DNA of 64,000 bases from positions 915,924 to 979,923 of the forward strand of contig NZ_KB850224.1 in the NCBI RefSeq assembly GCF_000369805.1. The letters are read 5' to 3'. The stretch comes from Acinetobacter sp. NIPH 2100 (lineage in GTDB: Bacteria; Pseudomonadota; Gammaproteobacteria; Pseudomonadales; Moraxellaceae). Numbering within the stretch: position 1 is the first letter of the stretch; each line of letters begins with the position of its first letter. The notes beneath the pieces are model-generated. The model made no database searches and was not told where the DNA came from. It saw only the letters and a list, made by a program, of their open reading frames with translations. Shown here piece by piece: positions 9,090 to 19,043 of the stretch. The position numbers were made by a program, and so were the translations under genes.

Positions 9090-11768
9090 TTAAAATTTGT
9101 AGGTACTTCTCAGGAAATATGCTCGACCAATTACATCGCTGTAGCGGGGGTCGTAACCATATTGGAAGTTGTCTAATACATTTGATGCGGATGGTTCTGC
9201 GTCAAATATATTTTTTATACCTGCGGTAAGCTCTAGATTTTTAAAACCTTTATAGGTTCCTGAAATGTTATACAGGGTATAGTCACTAACACGATGGTTG
9301 TCGAATTTATCATCACCCGTTTCATTCTGGTCTTTATAACCTCGGTAGAATTCTTGCTCGAATACCATTTTCCAGTTTTCATAGCTCCAATTTACATTGG
9401 CAACATGCTTCCAACGTAAAATTGCAGGGTCATCGTATTTGCCTGCATAACTGTCCCAAGTTCCACCTTTTTCTTCTTGTCGGTCATAATTAATAATATA
9501 AGTTCCATCAATTCCAAAGCCAAAGCGACCTGTTACAGTCATTGGAGAGAGATAATTTAAAGCAAGGTCAATCCCTTGGGTTTTAACCCCACCCATATTG
9601 GTTAATGCACTATTGATATATTGGAGACGGCCATCTTCTCCACGAATGAAGCGATCTGCATATTTTTCTGGATCACCAAAAATCATGGCTTCACCAATAC
9701 TATTAATCAGACCATCAATTTTGATGTTGTAATAGTCGGCAGAGAAAACAAGATTCTTAATCGGTTCTACTACAAAACCAGCAGTGATCGAGGTGGATTC
9801 TTCTGGTTGTAAACCCTTGGTTCCGCCCTGAGTACGATAAAATTGTGTATTACATTCAGTCTTATATTGGTCTGAGATTGCTTGTCCATTTGGGCAAAGT
9901 ACAGGATCGTTGTATTTCGCTCCTGTATAGGTTTTACTCTGAGGTGCATTGATGTCATACAGGCTTGGTGCACGAAAACCTGTACTGTAGGAAGTACGGA
10001 ACATTAACTGTTTTAAAGGTTCCCAACGGAAGGCAACTTTAGGATTGAAAGTATCACCAAAATCACTATATTTGTCATAGCGGGCGGCAAGTTGGGCTTC
10101 TAATGTTTTGGTAACAGGAATGTGTAACTCAGTAAAGACGGCTGTGATATCTCGTTTGCCCTTACTTTCAGGCTTGTCTGGATCAATTCCACTACCTGGG
10201 ACTTGTCTTACAATGTCTGAGTTAACATTGGCTTTCCAGTCCTGAGAACTAAAGCTTCCGCCGAATGCAAAACCGACATCACCAGCTGGAAGGGTATAGA
10301 TTGGACGACTGACATTAAAGTCAAATGTCGTTGCAGTTAAGGTGCCTTTATTGGTATCGCCTTTAACTTCGAAGGATTGCCATATATTTTGATCCGCACT
10401 TGGGCCAAATGGATTAAGTTTCCCTCCATTTAACGCGGCTTGTACTTGACTTTGATTGAGATAGCCACCTGCAAAACCATCGGTTGCTTCACTACGTGCA
10501 TAGGAAATACCCGTATTAACATCCCATCCATAAGCTTCACCTTCTAAAGCAATTAGCGCTCGATGTGATTCATTGACAGGATTGGATATACGATTGCCCG
10601 CTTGTGAACGTAAATAAAGCTCTAAAGGTTCTCCACTTAAACCACTTACAGCAGGGGTTATACCATTTCCAGGGTAATAAGGGCTTGTTGAGGGAAGTGT
10701 CACGGAGCGGCTGTAAACATCAGGTGCAATGGAGGTTGTAACTTCATTACGTGAATAAATATATTCACCAATGGCATTAAAATTGTCATTTAATTTGAAT
10801 GTGCCGCGTCCGAGTGCAGAAATTGTTTCTGATTTGGGAACGATACCGATCAATGCTTGTGTATTTAGATAGCACAGCCCACCATCTGCAACTGTATTTG
10901 GCGCATTATTACATCCTGTATTTGCATAAGGGTTGCCGAGTTTTCCTGTTTTCGGATCACGAAAATTGGCAGGAAAACCATTGGCTGAACTTGCATCAAT
11001 TCCTAGCTCAGGCAGAATGCCGCCTCTTTTACTGGCTTTACGATCTCTTGCCATAATGTCATTTGAACGGCGGTAATCAATGACGCCCATGACATTAAAA
11101 CCTTGTTCTTCTAAATCACCATAACCACCAAAAATAGAGACATCCTGCTTATCGCCACCACTTTCTTCAGGTTGGATCAAACCTGCACTAATATTCAATC
11201 CTTCAAAGGATTTTTTGGTAATAAAGTTGATTACACCTGCAATTGCATCTGCACCGTAAATTGCAGAAGCTCCATCACGAAGGATTTCAATGCGATCAAC
11301 CATAGCCATTGGAATAATATTCAGGTTGGTTGTTGATGTACTAAAAGGACTATAGGCCAAACGACGGCCATTGAGTAAAATCAAAGTCTTATCCGTACCC
11401 AATGCACGTAGATTTGCTGATGAACCTTCGGTATTACTGGCGCCAACATTTTGTGCGGTAGCAAAACCAGCTTGGTTAGCACTGACTTTGGTTAAAGCCT
11501 CTTCAACGGTGGTTACGCCTTGTTTGGCAAGGTCGTCGGCTTTGATAATTGTAATGGGCGAGGCACTCTGTGCTGCAACACCTTTAATTGACGAACCTGT
11601 GACCGCAACTTTTACGACTTTGGCTGCTTTTTCCTCTGAGGGTAACTCAGCCTCGGCAGCGTGAGTCATGGTTAAACACAACATACTTAAACTGAGTGTA
11701 CTGAGTTTAAGTATGGTTTTGCTCGCTTTTGGCGAAGTGCTAGGTGGAGCGAAGTTGGCTTTTTTCAT
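9090..11768 (-). CDS. TonB-dependent outer-membrane receptor
   Basis: An 892-residue TonB-dependent receptor. A long signal peptide (ending near THAAEA) is followed by a probable TonB box around VVKVAVTGSS, a plug domain with SPITIIKADDL, TLILLNGRRLAYSP and VDRIEILRDGASAIYGADAIAGVINFIT, then a 22-strand-type barrel ending in YFLRSTYKF with a terminal phenylalanine as outer-membrane proteins require. Two cysteine pairs occur in loop regions (NTGCNN/GLCYLN and PVLCPNG/KTECNT). No Fur-like box was seen upstream, so iron uptake is not indicated. It starts the unit receptor-tonB-exbB-exbD-exbD and is divergent from a peptide-type ABC importer, so oligopeptides or a peptide-linked nutrient are the likely substrate. 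That is inference. Confidence 0.93.
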   Translation of the reverse strand: MKKANFAPPSTSPKASKTILKLSTLSLSMLCLTMTHAAEAELPSEEKAAKVVKVAVTGSSIKGVAAQSASPITIIKADDLAKQGVTTVEEALTKVSANQAGFATAQNVGASNTEGSSANLRALGTDKTLILLNGRRLAYSPFSTSTTNLNIIPMAMVDRIEILRDGASAIYGADAIAGVINFITKKSFEGLNISAGLIQPEESGGDKQDVSIFGGYGDLEEQGFNVMGVIDYRRSNDIMARDRKASKRGGILPELGIDASSANGFPANFRDPKTGKLGNPYANTGCNNAPNTVADGGLCYLNTQALIGIVPKSETISALGRGTFKLNDNFNAIGEYIYSRNEVTTSIAPDVYSRSVTLPSTSPYYPGNGITPAVSGLSGEPLELYLRSQAGNRISNPVNESHRALIALEGEAYGWDVNTGISYARSEATDGFAGGYLNQSQVQAALNGGKLNPFGPSADQNIWQSFEVKGDTNKGTLTATTFDFNVSRPIYTLPAGDVGFAFGGSFSSQDWKANVNSDIVRQVPGSGIDPDKPESKGKRDITAVFTELHIPVTKTLEAQLAARYDKYSDFGDTFNPKVAFRWEPLKQLMFRTSYSTGFRAPSLYDINAPQSKTYTGAKYNDPVLCPNGQAISDQYKTECNTQFYRTQGGTKGLQPEESTSITAGFVVEPIKNLVFSADYYNIKIDGLINSIGEAMIFGDPEKYADRFIRGEDGRLQYINSALTNMGGVKTQGIDLALNYLSPMTVTGRFGFGIDGTYIINYDRQEEKGGTWDSYAGKYDDPAILRWKHVANVNWSYENWKMVFEQEFYRGYKDQNETGDDKFDNHRVSDYTLYNISGTYKGFKNLELTAGIKNIFDAEPSASNVLDNFQYGYDPRYSDVIGRAYFLRSTYKF

Positions 11769-12281
11769 TGATTATTTAACCCCTAAATGGTTTGCCACTC
11801 TAAAAATTCAATAAATCCGTTTTAGCAAGACCTGTGCCAAACCCTATTTTTAGATTTCGCTTAATGTAGAATAAATTATGTAAAAGTGTTTTAGTTTTTA
11901 TATATAAGCTTTTCATATTTTTACTAAATATTAAAAACCAAAGATAAATTGTGCTGTGATTTTATTGTCATAAAGTTTCAAATTATGTGAGATTAAGCAA
12001 CGCATTAAAATGAATCATAAAGTTTTATTTTTGCATTTTTGTGGTGCAAATGCTTTTTTATTCCAATAAAACCTGTATTTTATAATTTTTATTTCATTGA
12101 AACAGGAAATAATATATAAAAATATGATTTGGCATAAAGTTACTTTTATTTAAGATGCCTGAAAATTAACTTCAATTTAAATTCTTGCTGGTGAAATTTT
12201 GTGCATATTTTTTTTAATTGAAAAGTGGCATGAAATTCGCTAGATAATTTCCAAGCTTTAAGGCGTTTCTCTTTTGGTTTA

Positions 12282-12321
12282 ATTTTTCCAGCTGGTAAAA
12301 ATCATTAACTGAATGATTTTT
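12282..12321 (+). promoter_or_regulatory. Two mutually exclusive leader hairpins before the first binding-protein gene
   Basis: Hairpin A pairs ATTTTTCC (12282-12289) with GGTAAAAAT (12294-12302). Hairpin B pairs AAAAATCATT (12297-12306) with AATGATTTTT (12312-12321) and is followed by more T, like a weak intrinsic terminator. They share bases 12297-12302 and cannot form together, as in attenuators. The location, about 95 bases before the coding start, fits, but all stems are A/T-rich and could be chance. Confidence 0.35.
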
Positions 12322-12366
12322 TAATAAAAAAATGGAATGAAAATCTTGAGGAGAGAAACTGTAGTA

Positions 12367-12402
12367 ATGTTGAATGCTATGCGAAAGTCTAGTATTTATT
12401 AA
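12367..12402 (+). other. Possible 11-codon leader ORF
   Basis: ATG at 12367 opens MLNAMRKSSIY and stops at TAA 12400-12402. A GAGGAGAG purine run lies at 12348-12355, slightly far for a ribosome site. It is in another frame from the downstream binding-protein gene, which itself has no good ribosome site. It may be a leader peptide or chance. Confidence 0.25.
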
Positions 12403-12413
12403 AAAACGATGAT

Positions 12414-14210
12414 GTGAGCACTGATTTGAAGTCAACTTTTTTTACGGTCACTTTGTTATCAACCGTTATTGCATTTATGCCAATGGGGTATGCCAAAACA
12501 CCGGCACAGGCGGATAAAGTCCTTCGTGTGGCTTTTGAAGCACCAGATGATGGTTTTGATATGGTTAAAACATTTAATTTTTACAGTGGGAATGTTGCCG
12601 ATGTAATTTTTGAAAGATTGCTTCAATACGATTATTTAGCTAACCCAGTAAAGTTAGTTCCATCGACAGCAGAAAGCCTTCCTGTGATTGAGAAAAATGG
12701 GCAGGTTTATATATTTAAAATAAAGCCAGGTATTTATTTTACTGATGATCCTGCTTTTAAAGGCAAGCGTAGAGAACTGGTTGCAGAGGATTATGTTTAT
12801 GCCATTAAGCGAATATTAGACCCTAAAAATCATGCGCCATCATTTTCTTTTATTGATAATAAAATTGTGGGTGCAAATGCACTGGTTGATCAGGCCAAAA
12901 AAACAGGAACCTTTAACTACGATGCCCAGATTGCAGGAATCAAGGCACTGGATAAATATACAATTCAATTTACGTTGACACAACCTGATTACAATTTTTC
13001 CTATATTTTGGCCTATAGCACCTTTGGCGCGACAGCACGAGAAGTGGTTGAGTACTATAAAGACCGTTTAGCGATGCATCCTGTTGGTACAGGGCCATAC
13101 ATGCTGAGTAAATATGTACCCCGCAGTAAGATCGAACTGGTTGCCAATCCAGATTATCGTGGTTTTGTCTGGAATTTTAAATCGACAGGCACTGCCTGGG
13201 ATAATCAACTTGTCAAAGAAATGAGTGGCAAGCAAATGCCACAAATTGGCAAGGTCAACATCAGCATTATTGAAGAAGAACAATCACGTTGGCTTGCTTT
13301 TCAGTCTAAACAACTTGATTTTGACAAAGTCACTTCAAGTGCAATTCCTAAAGTACTCGACCCAAATAACCAGTTGAAAGCAGCGATGCAAAAGCAGGGC
13401 ATACGTCTTTATGCCAATAAAGAAGCTGAAATTACCTATTCCATGTTGAATATGCGTGATCCTGTCGTTGGTGGTAATAGTCTGGATAAAATTGCGTTAA
13501 GACGCGCAATTGCAATGTCTTTTAATGTGAATGAATATATTCGTATTCTAAGAAAGGGACAGGCTGTTAAAGCTGAAATGCTCGTACCTGCAGGGATTAA
13601 TGGACATAATCCGAATTATCGAAGCAGCATTGGCTACAATCCTGCTTTAGCCAACAAATTACTTGATCATTTTGGTTATAAAAAAGGAACGGATGGCTAT
13701 CGTAATCTGCCAAATGGTAAGCCTTTAACTTTAAAAATCAATACTGAAAGCGGTACAGCTTCGGTGATGTATTCTGAATTGTGGAAGAAAAATTTAGATG
13801 CGATTGGGATTCAAGCTGATTTTAAAGTGAGTAATTTTGCCGATAACTTAAAAGCAGCGACGCAATGTCAATACATGATGTGGAGTGGTGCGTGGCATGC
13901 GGATTACCCAGAGGGTGAGAACTTCACGCAATTACTTTATGGCCCGAATGTTGGGCGTGGTAATCAATCTTGCTATAAGTCAGCAGCCTATGACAATTTA
14001 TATAAACAGGCGATGCAGCAACCGCCTGAAAAACGTATGCCTTTCTATGAAAAAATGAGCCGCCAAATTGAAGCAGATGGAACTTGGATTTTACAAGATA
14101 CACGGATTCGTAACTGGTTGATCCAACCTGAAGTTCAGGGCTTTAAAGCACATCCGATTATGAATACCAATTGGCAATATTTAGATATTGTTTCACCAAG
14201 TGAAAAATAA
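12414..14210 (+). CDS. ABC-importer periplasmic solute-binding protein (family 5), first copy
   Basis: A 598-residue family-5 extracellular binding protein, the peptide-binding class that includes DppA, OppA and YejA. A signal peptide is present (ending PMGYA). Family features include the early KVLRVAFEAPDDGFDMV segment, VEDYVYAIKRILDP, the TGPYMLSKY turn, NPDYRG, and DYPEGENFTQLLYGPN near the C-terminus. The only start in frame is GTG 12414 (or TTG four codons on), with a poor ribosome site. It is closely paralogous to the next gene, with the same blocks in the same order. It heads the importer unit and would capture the peptide arriving through the divergent receptor. Confidence 0.93.
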   Translation: MSTDLKSTFFTVTLLSTVIAFMPMGYAKTPAQADKVLRVAFEAPDDGFDMVKTFNFYSGNVADVIFERLLQYDYLANPVKLVPSTAESLPVIEKNGQVYIFKIKPGIYFTDDPAFKGKRRELVAEDYVYAIKRILDPKNHAPSFSFIDNKIVGANALVDQAKKTGTFNYDAQIAGIKALDKYTIQFTLTQPDYNFSYILAYSTFGATAREVVEYYKDRLAMHPVGTGPYMLSKYVPRSKIELVANPDYRGFVWNFKSTGTAWDNQLVKEMSGKQMPQIGKVNISIIEEEQSRWLAFQSKQLDFDKVTSSAIPKVLDPNNQLKAAMQKQGIRLYANKEAEITYSMLNMRDPVVGGNSLDKIALRRAIAMSFNVNEYIRILRKGQAVKAEMLVPAGINGHNPNYRSSIGYNPALANKLLDHFGYKKGTDGYRNLPNGKPLTLKINTESGTASVMYSELWKKNLDAIGIQADFKVSNFADNLKAATQCQYMMWSGAWHADYPEGENFTQLLYGPNVGRGNQSCYKSAAYDNLYKQAMQQPPEKRMPFYEKMSRQIEADGTWILQDTRIRNWLIQPEVQGFKAHPIMNTNWQYLDIVSPSEK

Positions 14211-14221
14211 GTGATGCATGT

Positions 14222-16039
14222 ATGATGAAACAAAATTTTAAATTTTCGATATCACCTTACGGTTTGGCATTGTTACTGGGGGCAACCACAAGTTTTGGAG
14301 TATCTGTTGCAGAGGCGAAAAGTCCAGCAGATCCTAAAAAAGTGCTGCGTTATGCTTTTCCTGTGGCAGAAACGGGTTTTGATCCTGTTGCCACACAAGA
14401 TCTATATTCAGCACATGTGCTGTATTCTATTTTTGAAACACTCTATACCTATGACTATTTAGCCTCACCCGCAAAACTGGTTCCGAAAACAGCCGTTGCT
14501 TTGCCCGAAGTAAGTGCAGACGGTTTAACGTATACCATTCGGATCAAAAAAGGGATCTATTTCACCCCTGATCCCGTGTTCAAGGGCAAGCCAAGAGAAC
14601 TCACCGCAGCAGATTATGCTTATTCCTTTAAGCGTTTAATTGATCCCAATTTACACTCGCCGAATAGCTGGTTATTTGAGGATAAAATTGCAGGGATTGA
14701 ACCTTTTATTCAGCAGGCCAGTAAAACTGGAAAATTTAGCTACGATCAGCCGATGGCAGGGATACAAACACCCGATCGCTATACTTTGGTGATTCGCTTA
14801 AAAGAACCGAATCATAATTTCCCGATGCTCTTGGCACATCAACCTACAGGTGCAGTGGCAAGAGAGGTGATTGAGCATTATCGAGATAAAGCGGGTTATG
14901 TGATGGGGCGTCCAGTCGGCACGGGACCTTATGTCCTTGCGCATTGGACACCAGGTTCACGGATTATTCTAAAAGCCAATCCAGACTATCGTGGCTTCAC
15001 ATGGGACTTTAAGGCCAGCAATCCAGAAGACCAAAAAATCGTGCAGCAGATGCAAGGCAAAAAAATGCCACAGGTGGGTGTAGTCGATATTCAGGTGATC
15101 GAGGAATCTCAATCGGGTTGGCTATCTTTTCAAAAAGATGGCTTAGATTTATTTACCTTGGATGGCGAATTGCCAGTACAGGCATTGCAAGCGGATGGGT
15201 CATTAAAACCTGAACTCGCCAAGAAGGGCATCCAACTGTCTCGAATTCTAGATCCATCGATTGATTATCTGTATTGGAATATTCAGAACCCAGTGGTCGG
15301 TGGTCTCAGTAAAGACAAAATTGCACTACGCCGTGCCATGTCCATGGCGATTTCCAAAGAAAAATTTATTACCATCTTGGCCAAAGGTAATGCCCAAAAA
15401 TTAGAATCGCCAATCCCGTTTGGTGTAGCTGGACATGATCCAAATTATAAGAGCAGCATTCCTTATTCGGTCAAGGCAGCTAATCTTTTATTGGATCGCT
15501 ACAATTATAAAGTCGGCAAGGATGGTTGGCGGACTTTACCTGATGGCAAGCCGTTGGTGATTGAATTTATGCCTTCAACCAGCAGTGCCCGCAGTATGCA
15601 AATGGCAGAATTGTTGAAAAAAGATCTCACCAATATCAAGATCAATATGGTGTCGAAACCCGTTCCATTTGCTGAAGGCTTAAAGGCAGAAAAGCAATGT
15701 AAGACCATGTTTAAGGCCTCGGCTTGGATTGCGGACTATCCAGATGCGGATAACTTTGTACAGTTGTTCTATGGCAATAATATTCATGCAACCAACCATA
15801 CCTGTTTTAAATTGCCTGAATATGATCGCTTATATGAGCAATCACAGAAACTTGATGATGGACCTGAGCGCGATGTGCTGTATCGCAAAATGTCACGTCT
15901 GTTAGAGTTCTATTCGCCAGTACAATTCATGTCGACCCGTTACCGTACTGTCGTCGTACAACCACGTGTTATTGGCTATAAAAAGCATCCTGTGCTGCCT
16001 GCAGAGTGGATGTACATCGATATTCAAGATAAGAAATAA
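14222..16039 (+). CDS. ABC-importer periplasmic solute-binding protein (family 5), second copy
   Basis: A 605-residue family-5 binding protein with a signal peptide ending VSVAEA. It shares the first copy's landmarks: KVLRYAFPVAETGFDPV, AADYAYSFKRLIDP, VGTGPYVLAHW, NPDYRGFTWDFK, and DYPDADNFVQLFYGNN. It starts 12 bases after the first copy; MM at the start gives two possible ATGs (14222, 14225). Length and layout are nearest to YejA-like proteins. Two different binding proteins feeding one set of permeases suggest two ligand ranges. The exact peptides cannot be read from sequence. Confidence 0.93.
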   Translation: MMKQNFKFSISPYGLALLLGATTSFGVSVAEAKSPADPKKVLRYAFPVAETGFDPVATQDLYSAHVLYSIFETLYTYDYLASPAKLVPKTAVALPEVSADGLTYTIRIKKGIYFTPDPVFKGKPRELTAADYAYSFKRLIDPNLHSPNSWLFEDKIAGIEPFIQQASKTGKFSYDQPMAGIQTPDRYTLVIRLKEPNHNFPMLLAHQPTGAVAREVIEHYRDKAGYVMGRPVGTGPYVLAHWTPGSRIILKANPDYRGFTWDFKASNPEDQKIVQQMQGKKMPQVGVVDIQVIEESQSGWLSFQKDGLDLFTLDGELPVQALQADGSLKPELAKKGIQLSRILDPSIDYLYWNIQNPVVGGLSKDKIALRRAMSMAISKEKFITILAKGNAQKLESPIPFGVAGHDPNYKSSIPYSVKAANLLLDRYNYKVGKDGWRTLPDGKPLVIEFMPSTSSARSMQMAELLKKDLTNIKINMVSKPVPFAEGLKAEKQCKTMFKASAWIADYPDADNFVQLFYGNNIHATNHTCFKLPEYDRLYEQSQKLDDGPERDVLYRKMSRLLEFYSPVQFMSTRYRTVVVQPRVIGYKKHPVLPAEWMYIDIQDKK

Positions 16040-16065
16040 CAAACACATTAAATTGGAGAAAAAGC

Positions 16066-18087
16066 ATGGCGAAAAAAATGTTGAAATTATCAACCCTTGG
16101 CTTGTTATCGATGGCTGTAACAGGGATCAGTCAAGGTGTATGGGCTGAAGAAAATACACGAACCACCTTACCCATTTTAAAAACCAGTGCCAGTGCCCAG
16201 TGGTGTGATGCCAATATACAGACGTTAAAACAAAGTATTGCTCAACTGGAAAAGCAAAGTATTAAACCGCAGTCCGATGCTGCACCTGTATTGGCTGAGT
16301 GGGATCGGTTGATGGCAACAGTTGAGGACTTTGCTGGCCCGATCAGCTTATATAGCAATGTTGATCCTGATGCCAGCTTACGTAAGGCAGCTGAAGACTG
16401 CGAAGTAAAATTGAATCAATTACAAACTGAAATTTATCAAAATCCGAAGCTGTACCAACGATTTAAAAATACCAAAGCAACTGATCCGATTGATCGTAAA
16501 TATCGTCAGGATATTCTAGATGCCTTTGAAGATACGGGGGTACAACTTCCACCTGAAAAAAGAGCACGTGTTAAAAATATTTTTGATGAGTTGACCAAAC
16601 TCTCGCAAGAGTTCTCTCGCAACATTCGTGATAATCCAGAAAAGTTAGAGTTTACGCCTGCTGAGCTGAAGGGCTTACCTGACAGTTATATCTCAGGTTT
16701 AAAGAAAAACGATAAAGGCAATTATTTATTAGGGTTTGAGTACCCTGAATACCAACCGTTTATGGAGTTGGCGGACAGTGATGATGCTCGAAAACGTTAT
16801 CAGACCGCATTTACACGTCGGGGTACTGAAAAGAATCTTGTCTTACTCAAGCAAATCATCGATTTACGTTATGAACTGGCACAGTTATTTGGTCAGCCAA
16901 GTTATGCCGATTGGGCATTAAAGAAACGTATGGCGAAAACGCCAAAAACAGTCAATAACTTTTTGGCTGATGTGCATAAAGTCGTGGCACCGTTAGAGCA
17001 AAAAGAAGTGGATGAGTTACGTGCATTTAAAGCAAAAACTTTAAATACCTCTTTGGATAAAGCTGAAATCAATCGCTGGAATGTAGGGTATTGGAGCGAA
17101 AAACTACGGAAAGATAAATATCAGATTGACCAAGAAAAACTACGTGATTATTTCCCGACCCTTGCTGCACAAAAGTGGTTATTTGCAATTTCTTCTGACT
17201 TATATGGCATTGAATTCAAGCCTGCCAAAGTGGATACATGGCAAGACGAAGTTGAATATTATGATGTAACCGACAAGAAAACAGGTGAAGTGTTGGGTGG
17301 CCTGTACATGGATAAATTTCCACGTGAAGGTAAATATGGCCATGCAGCCGTGTGGGGCGTCTATGGCGGCAGTACTTTAAGCAAGCGCAAGCCCATTTCA
17401 GTTTTGGTTACCAACTTTAACCGTAAAGGTTTAAATAGCGATGAGTTAGAAACATTTGTGCATGAGTTTGGTCATGCGCTACACGGCATTTTATCAAAAA
17501 CCCGTTATTCAGGTCAGTCGGGTACATCTGTAGAACGTGACTTTGTTGAAGCACCATCGCAAATGTATGAAGAATGGGCACGCCGTAAAGAAACATTATC
17601 TAAAGTTGCTGATTATTGTGATCCAGCCTGTCCTCGGGTAGATGATGCACTGATTGCCCGTTTGAAATCAGTACACAACTATGGACGTGGTATGCGTTAT
17701 GCACGTCAAACCCTTTATGCACAATACGACATGGCATTACATGGGGCAGACGCACTCAAAGTACAGCCGCTGGATGTTTGGAAAAAAATGGAATCGGCAA
17801 CCGCTCTGGGCTATGTACCGAATACTGAATTCCCTGGTCAGTTTGGGCATTTGATGGGTTATCAAGCGGGCTATTATGGCTATATGTGGTCTGAAGTCTT
17901 AGCGCTCGATATGTTGTCTGCTTTTGGCGATAACTTGAATAATCCAGCAGTTGGGCAGCGTTATCGTCAAGCCATTCTTTCACAAGGCAGTCAAAAAGAT
18001 GCAGCTCAACTGGTGAAAGACTTTTTAGGTCGAGAGCCTGATAACAAAGCATTCTTTAATGAAATCACAGGTCAACGGGTCAAATAA
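16066..18087 (+). CDS. Exported M3-family zinc oligopeptidase
   Basis: A 673-residue M3 metallopeptidase (the family of oligopeptidase A and dipeptidyl carboxypeptidase Dcp). The zinc motif HEFGHALHG has HEFGH at residues 466-470, with the third ligand expected in VEAPSQMYEEW. Later Gly/Tyr-rich blocks (HNYGRGMRYARQTLYAQYD and GYQAGYYGYMWSEV) match the substrate-closing region. Unlike the cytoplasmic E. coli enzymes it has a signal peptide (MAKKMLKLSTLGLLSMAVTG, ending VWA), so it should act in the periplasm. A strong GGAGAA site precedes the ATG. Its place between the binding proteins and the permeases suggests it trims peptides before import. Confidence 0.93.
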   Translation: MAKKMLKLSTLGLLSMAVTGISQGVWAEENTRTTLPILKTSASAQWCDANIQTLKQSIAQLEKQSIKPQSDAAPVLAEWDRLMATVEDFAGPISLYSNVDPDASLRKAAEDCEVKLNQLQTEIYQNPKLYQRFKNTKATDPIDRKYRQDILDAFEDTGVQLPPEKRARVKNIFDELTKLSQEFSRNIRDNPEKLEFTPAELKGLPDSYISGLKKNDKGNYLLGFEYPEYQPFMELADSDDARKRYQTAFTRRGTEKNLVLLKQIIDLRYELAQLFGQPSYADWALKKRMAKTPKTVNNFLADVHKVVAPLEQKEVDELRAFKAKTLNTSLDKAEINRWNVGYWSEKLRKDKYQIDQEKLRDYFPTLAAQKWLFAISSDLYGIEFKPAKVDTWQDEVEYYDVTDKKTGEVLGGLYMDKFPREGKYGHAAVWGVYGGSTLSKRKPISVLVTNFNRKGLNSDELETFVHEFGHALHGILSKTRYSGQSGTSVERDFVEAPSQMYEEWARRKETLSKVADYCDPACPRVDDALIARLKSVHNYGRGMRYARQTLYAQYDMALHGADALKVQPLDVWKKMESATALGYVPNTEFPGQFGHLMGYQAGYYGYMWSEVLALDMLSAFGDNLNNPAVGQRYRQAILSQGSQKDAAQLVKDFLGREPDNKAFFNEITGQRVK

Positions 18088-18099
18088 GGATTTGCCATT

Positions 18100-19038
18100 A
18101 TGCTCGCTTATGTCGTACGCAGACTATGGCAAATGATCCCGACCATGTTGGGTGTCATTTTGCTCATTTTCTTTCTTTTTAACTGGGTGGGGGGAGATCC
18201 TGCATATATTTTGGCAGGCAAAATGTCGAACCCAGAGCAAATTGATAACATCCGTAAGCAGTTGGGTGTTGATCAGCCCTACTATGTGCAGTTGTGGATT
18301 TTTATCAAGCAGATTCTGACTTTTGATTATGGCGCAAGTTGGAGTACGGGAGAGCCTGTATCACAGATTATCCTGACCCGTTTAGGGCCTTCACTGACTT
18401 TATTGATTCCGCTCACGATTTTACAAACGGTGATTTCAATTATCCTCGCTTTAGCGGTTGCTTCAGTTCGTGGATCACTGACAGATCGTATGGTGATGAT
18501 GTTATGTACCATTGGCATGTCGATCAGTATTTTAGTTTATATCATTGTGTTCCAGTATGTGTTGGCATACCAACTCAGTTGGTTCCCCGTACAGGGCTGG
18601 AGTGATAGTTTTAGCCAAAATTTATTCCATTATGCATTGCTGCCGATCTTAATCATGTTGGTGGTGAGTATTGCCCCAACTTTACGTTTGTATCGTAGTT
18701 TTGTACTGGATGAAATTAATCAGGATTATGTCAGAACTGCCCGTGCCAAAGGTGTAGGTGAGTCTCGGGTACTTGGGGTGCATGTCTTGCGTAATGCCTC
18801 AATTCCAATTGTGACCGAAGTGATGGCCAGCTTACCTGCTTTATTGATTGGAGCATTTTTGATTGAACGATTCTTTGGTATCCCAGGCATCGGGCGTGAA
18901 ATTATTATTGCGGTTGAGCGTAGTGATTTCCCTGTAATTAAGGCCATCACGGTATATATCGCTGCGGTGACCATGATTTTTAACTTGATCGCCGATCTGA
19001 TTTATAAGCTCCTCGATCCTCGCGTACAGTTGAAGTAG
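18100..19038 (+). CDS. Peptide-type ABC permease (DppB/OppB class)
   Basis: A 312-residue inner-membrane permease. It begins with the family signature MLAYVVRRLWQMIPTMLGV, then about six spans. It carries the EAA-type loop that contacts the ATPase (YVRTARAKGVGESRVLGVHV) and ends LLDPRVQLK as DppB/OppB proteins do. It starts 12 bases after the peptidase gene. With the next permease it forms the channel for a peptide-class importer. Confidence 0.94.
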   Translation: MLAYVVRRLWQMIPTMLGVILLIFFLFNWVGGDPAYILAGKMSNPEQIDNIRKQLGVDQPYYVQLWIFIKQILTFDYGASWSTGEPVSQIILTRLGPSLTLLIPLTILQTVISIILALAVASVRGSLTDRMVMMLCTIGMSISILVYIIVFQYVLAYQLSWFPVQGWSDSFSQNLFHYALLPILIMLVVSIAPTLRLYRSFVLDEINQDYVRTARAKGVGESRVLGVHVLRNASIPIVTEVMASLPALLIGAFLIERFFGIPGIGREIIIAVERSDFPVIKAITVYIAAVTMIFNLIADLIYKLLDPRVQLK

Positions 19039-19043
19039 GGGGG

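Larger units (their letters stand above)
11769..12413. promoter_or_regulatory. Divergent control region between receptor and importer units
   Basis: A 645-base, very AT-rich gap holding the starts of two opposite transcription units. No convincing protein gene, Fur box or other known operator was recognised. The right end holds the leader structures listed separately (12282-12321) and a short ORF (12367-12402). Shared control of both units from here is inference. Confidence 0.6.

Noticed and set aside
11769..12413. Fur-box control of the TonB unit
   Set aside because: I found no acceptable match to the GATAATGATAATCATTATC pattern in this gap, so iron control is not claimed.
12214..12435. Minus-strand ORF of 73 residues in the divergent control region
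   Set aside because: No ribosome site, low-complexity AT-driven composition, and it overlaps the start of the first binding-protein gene.
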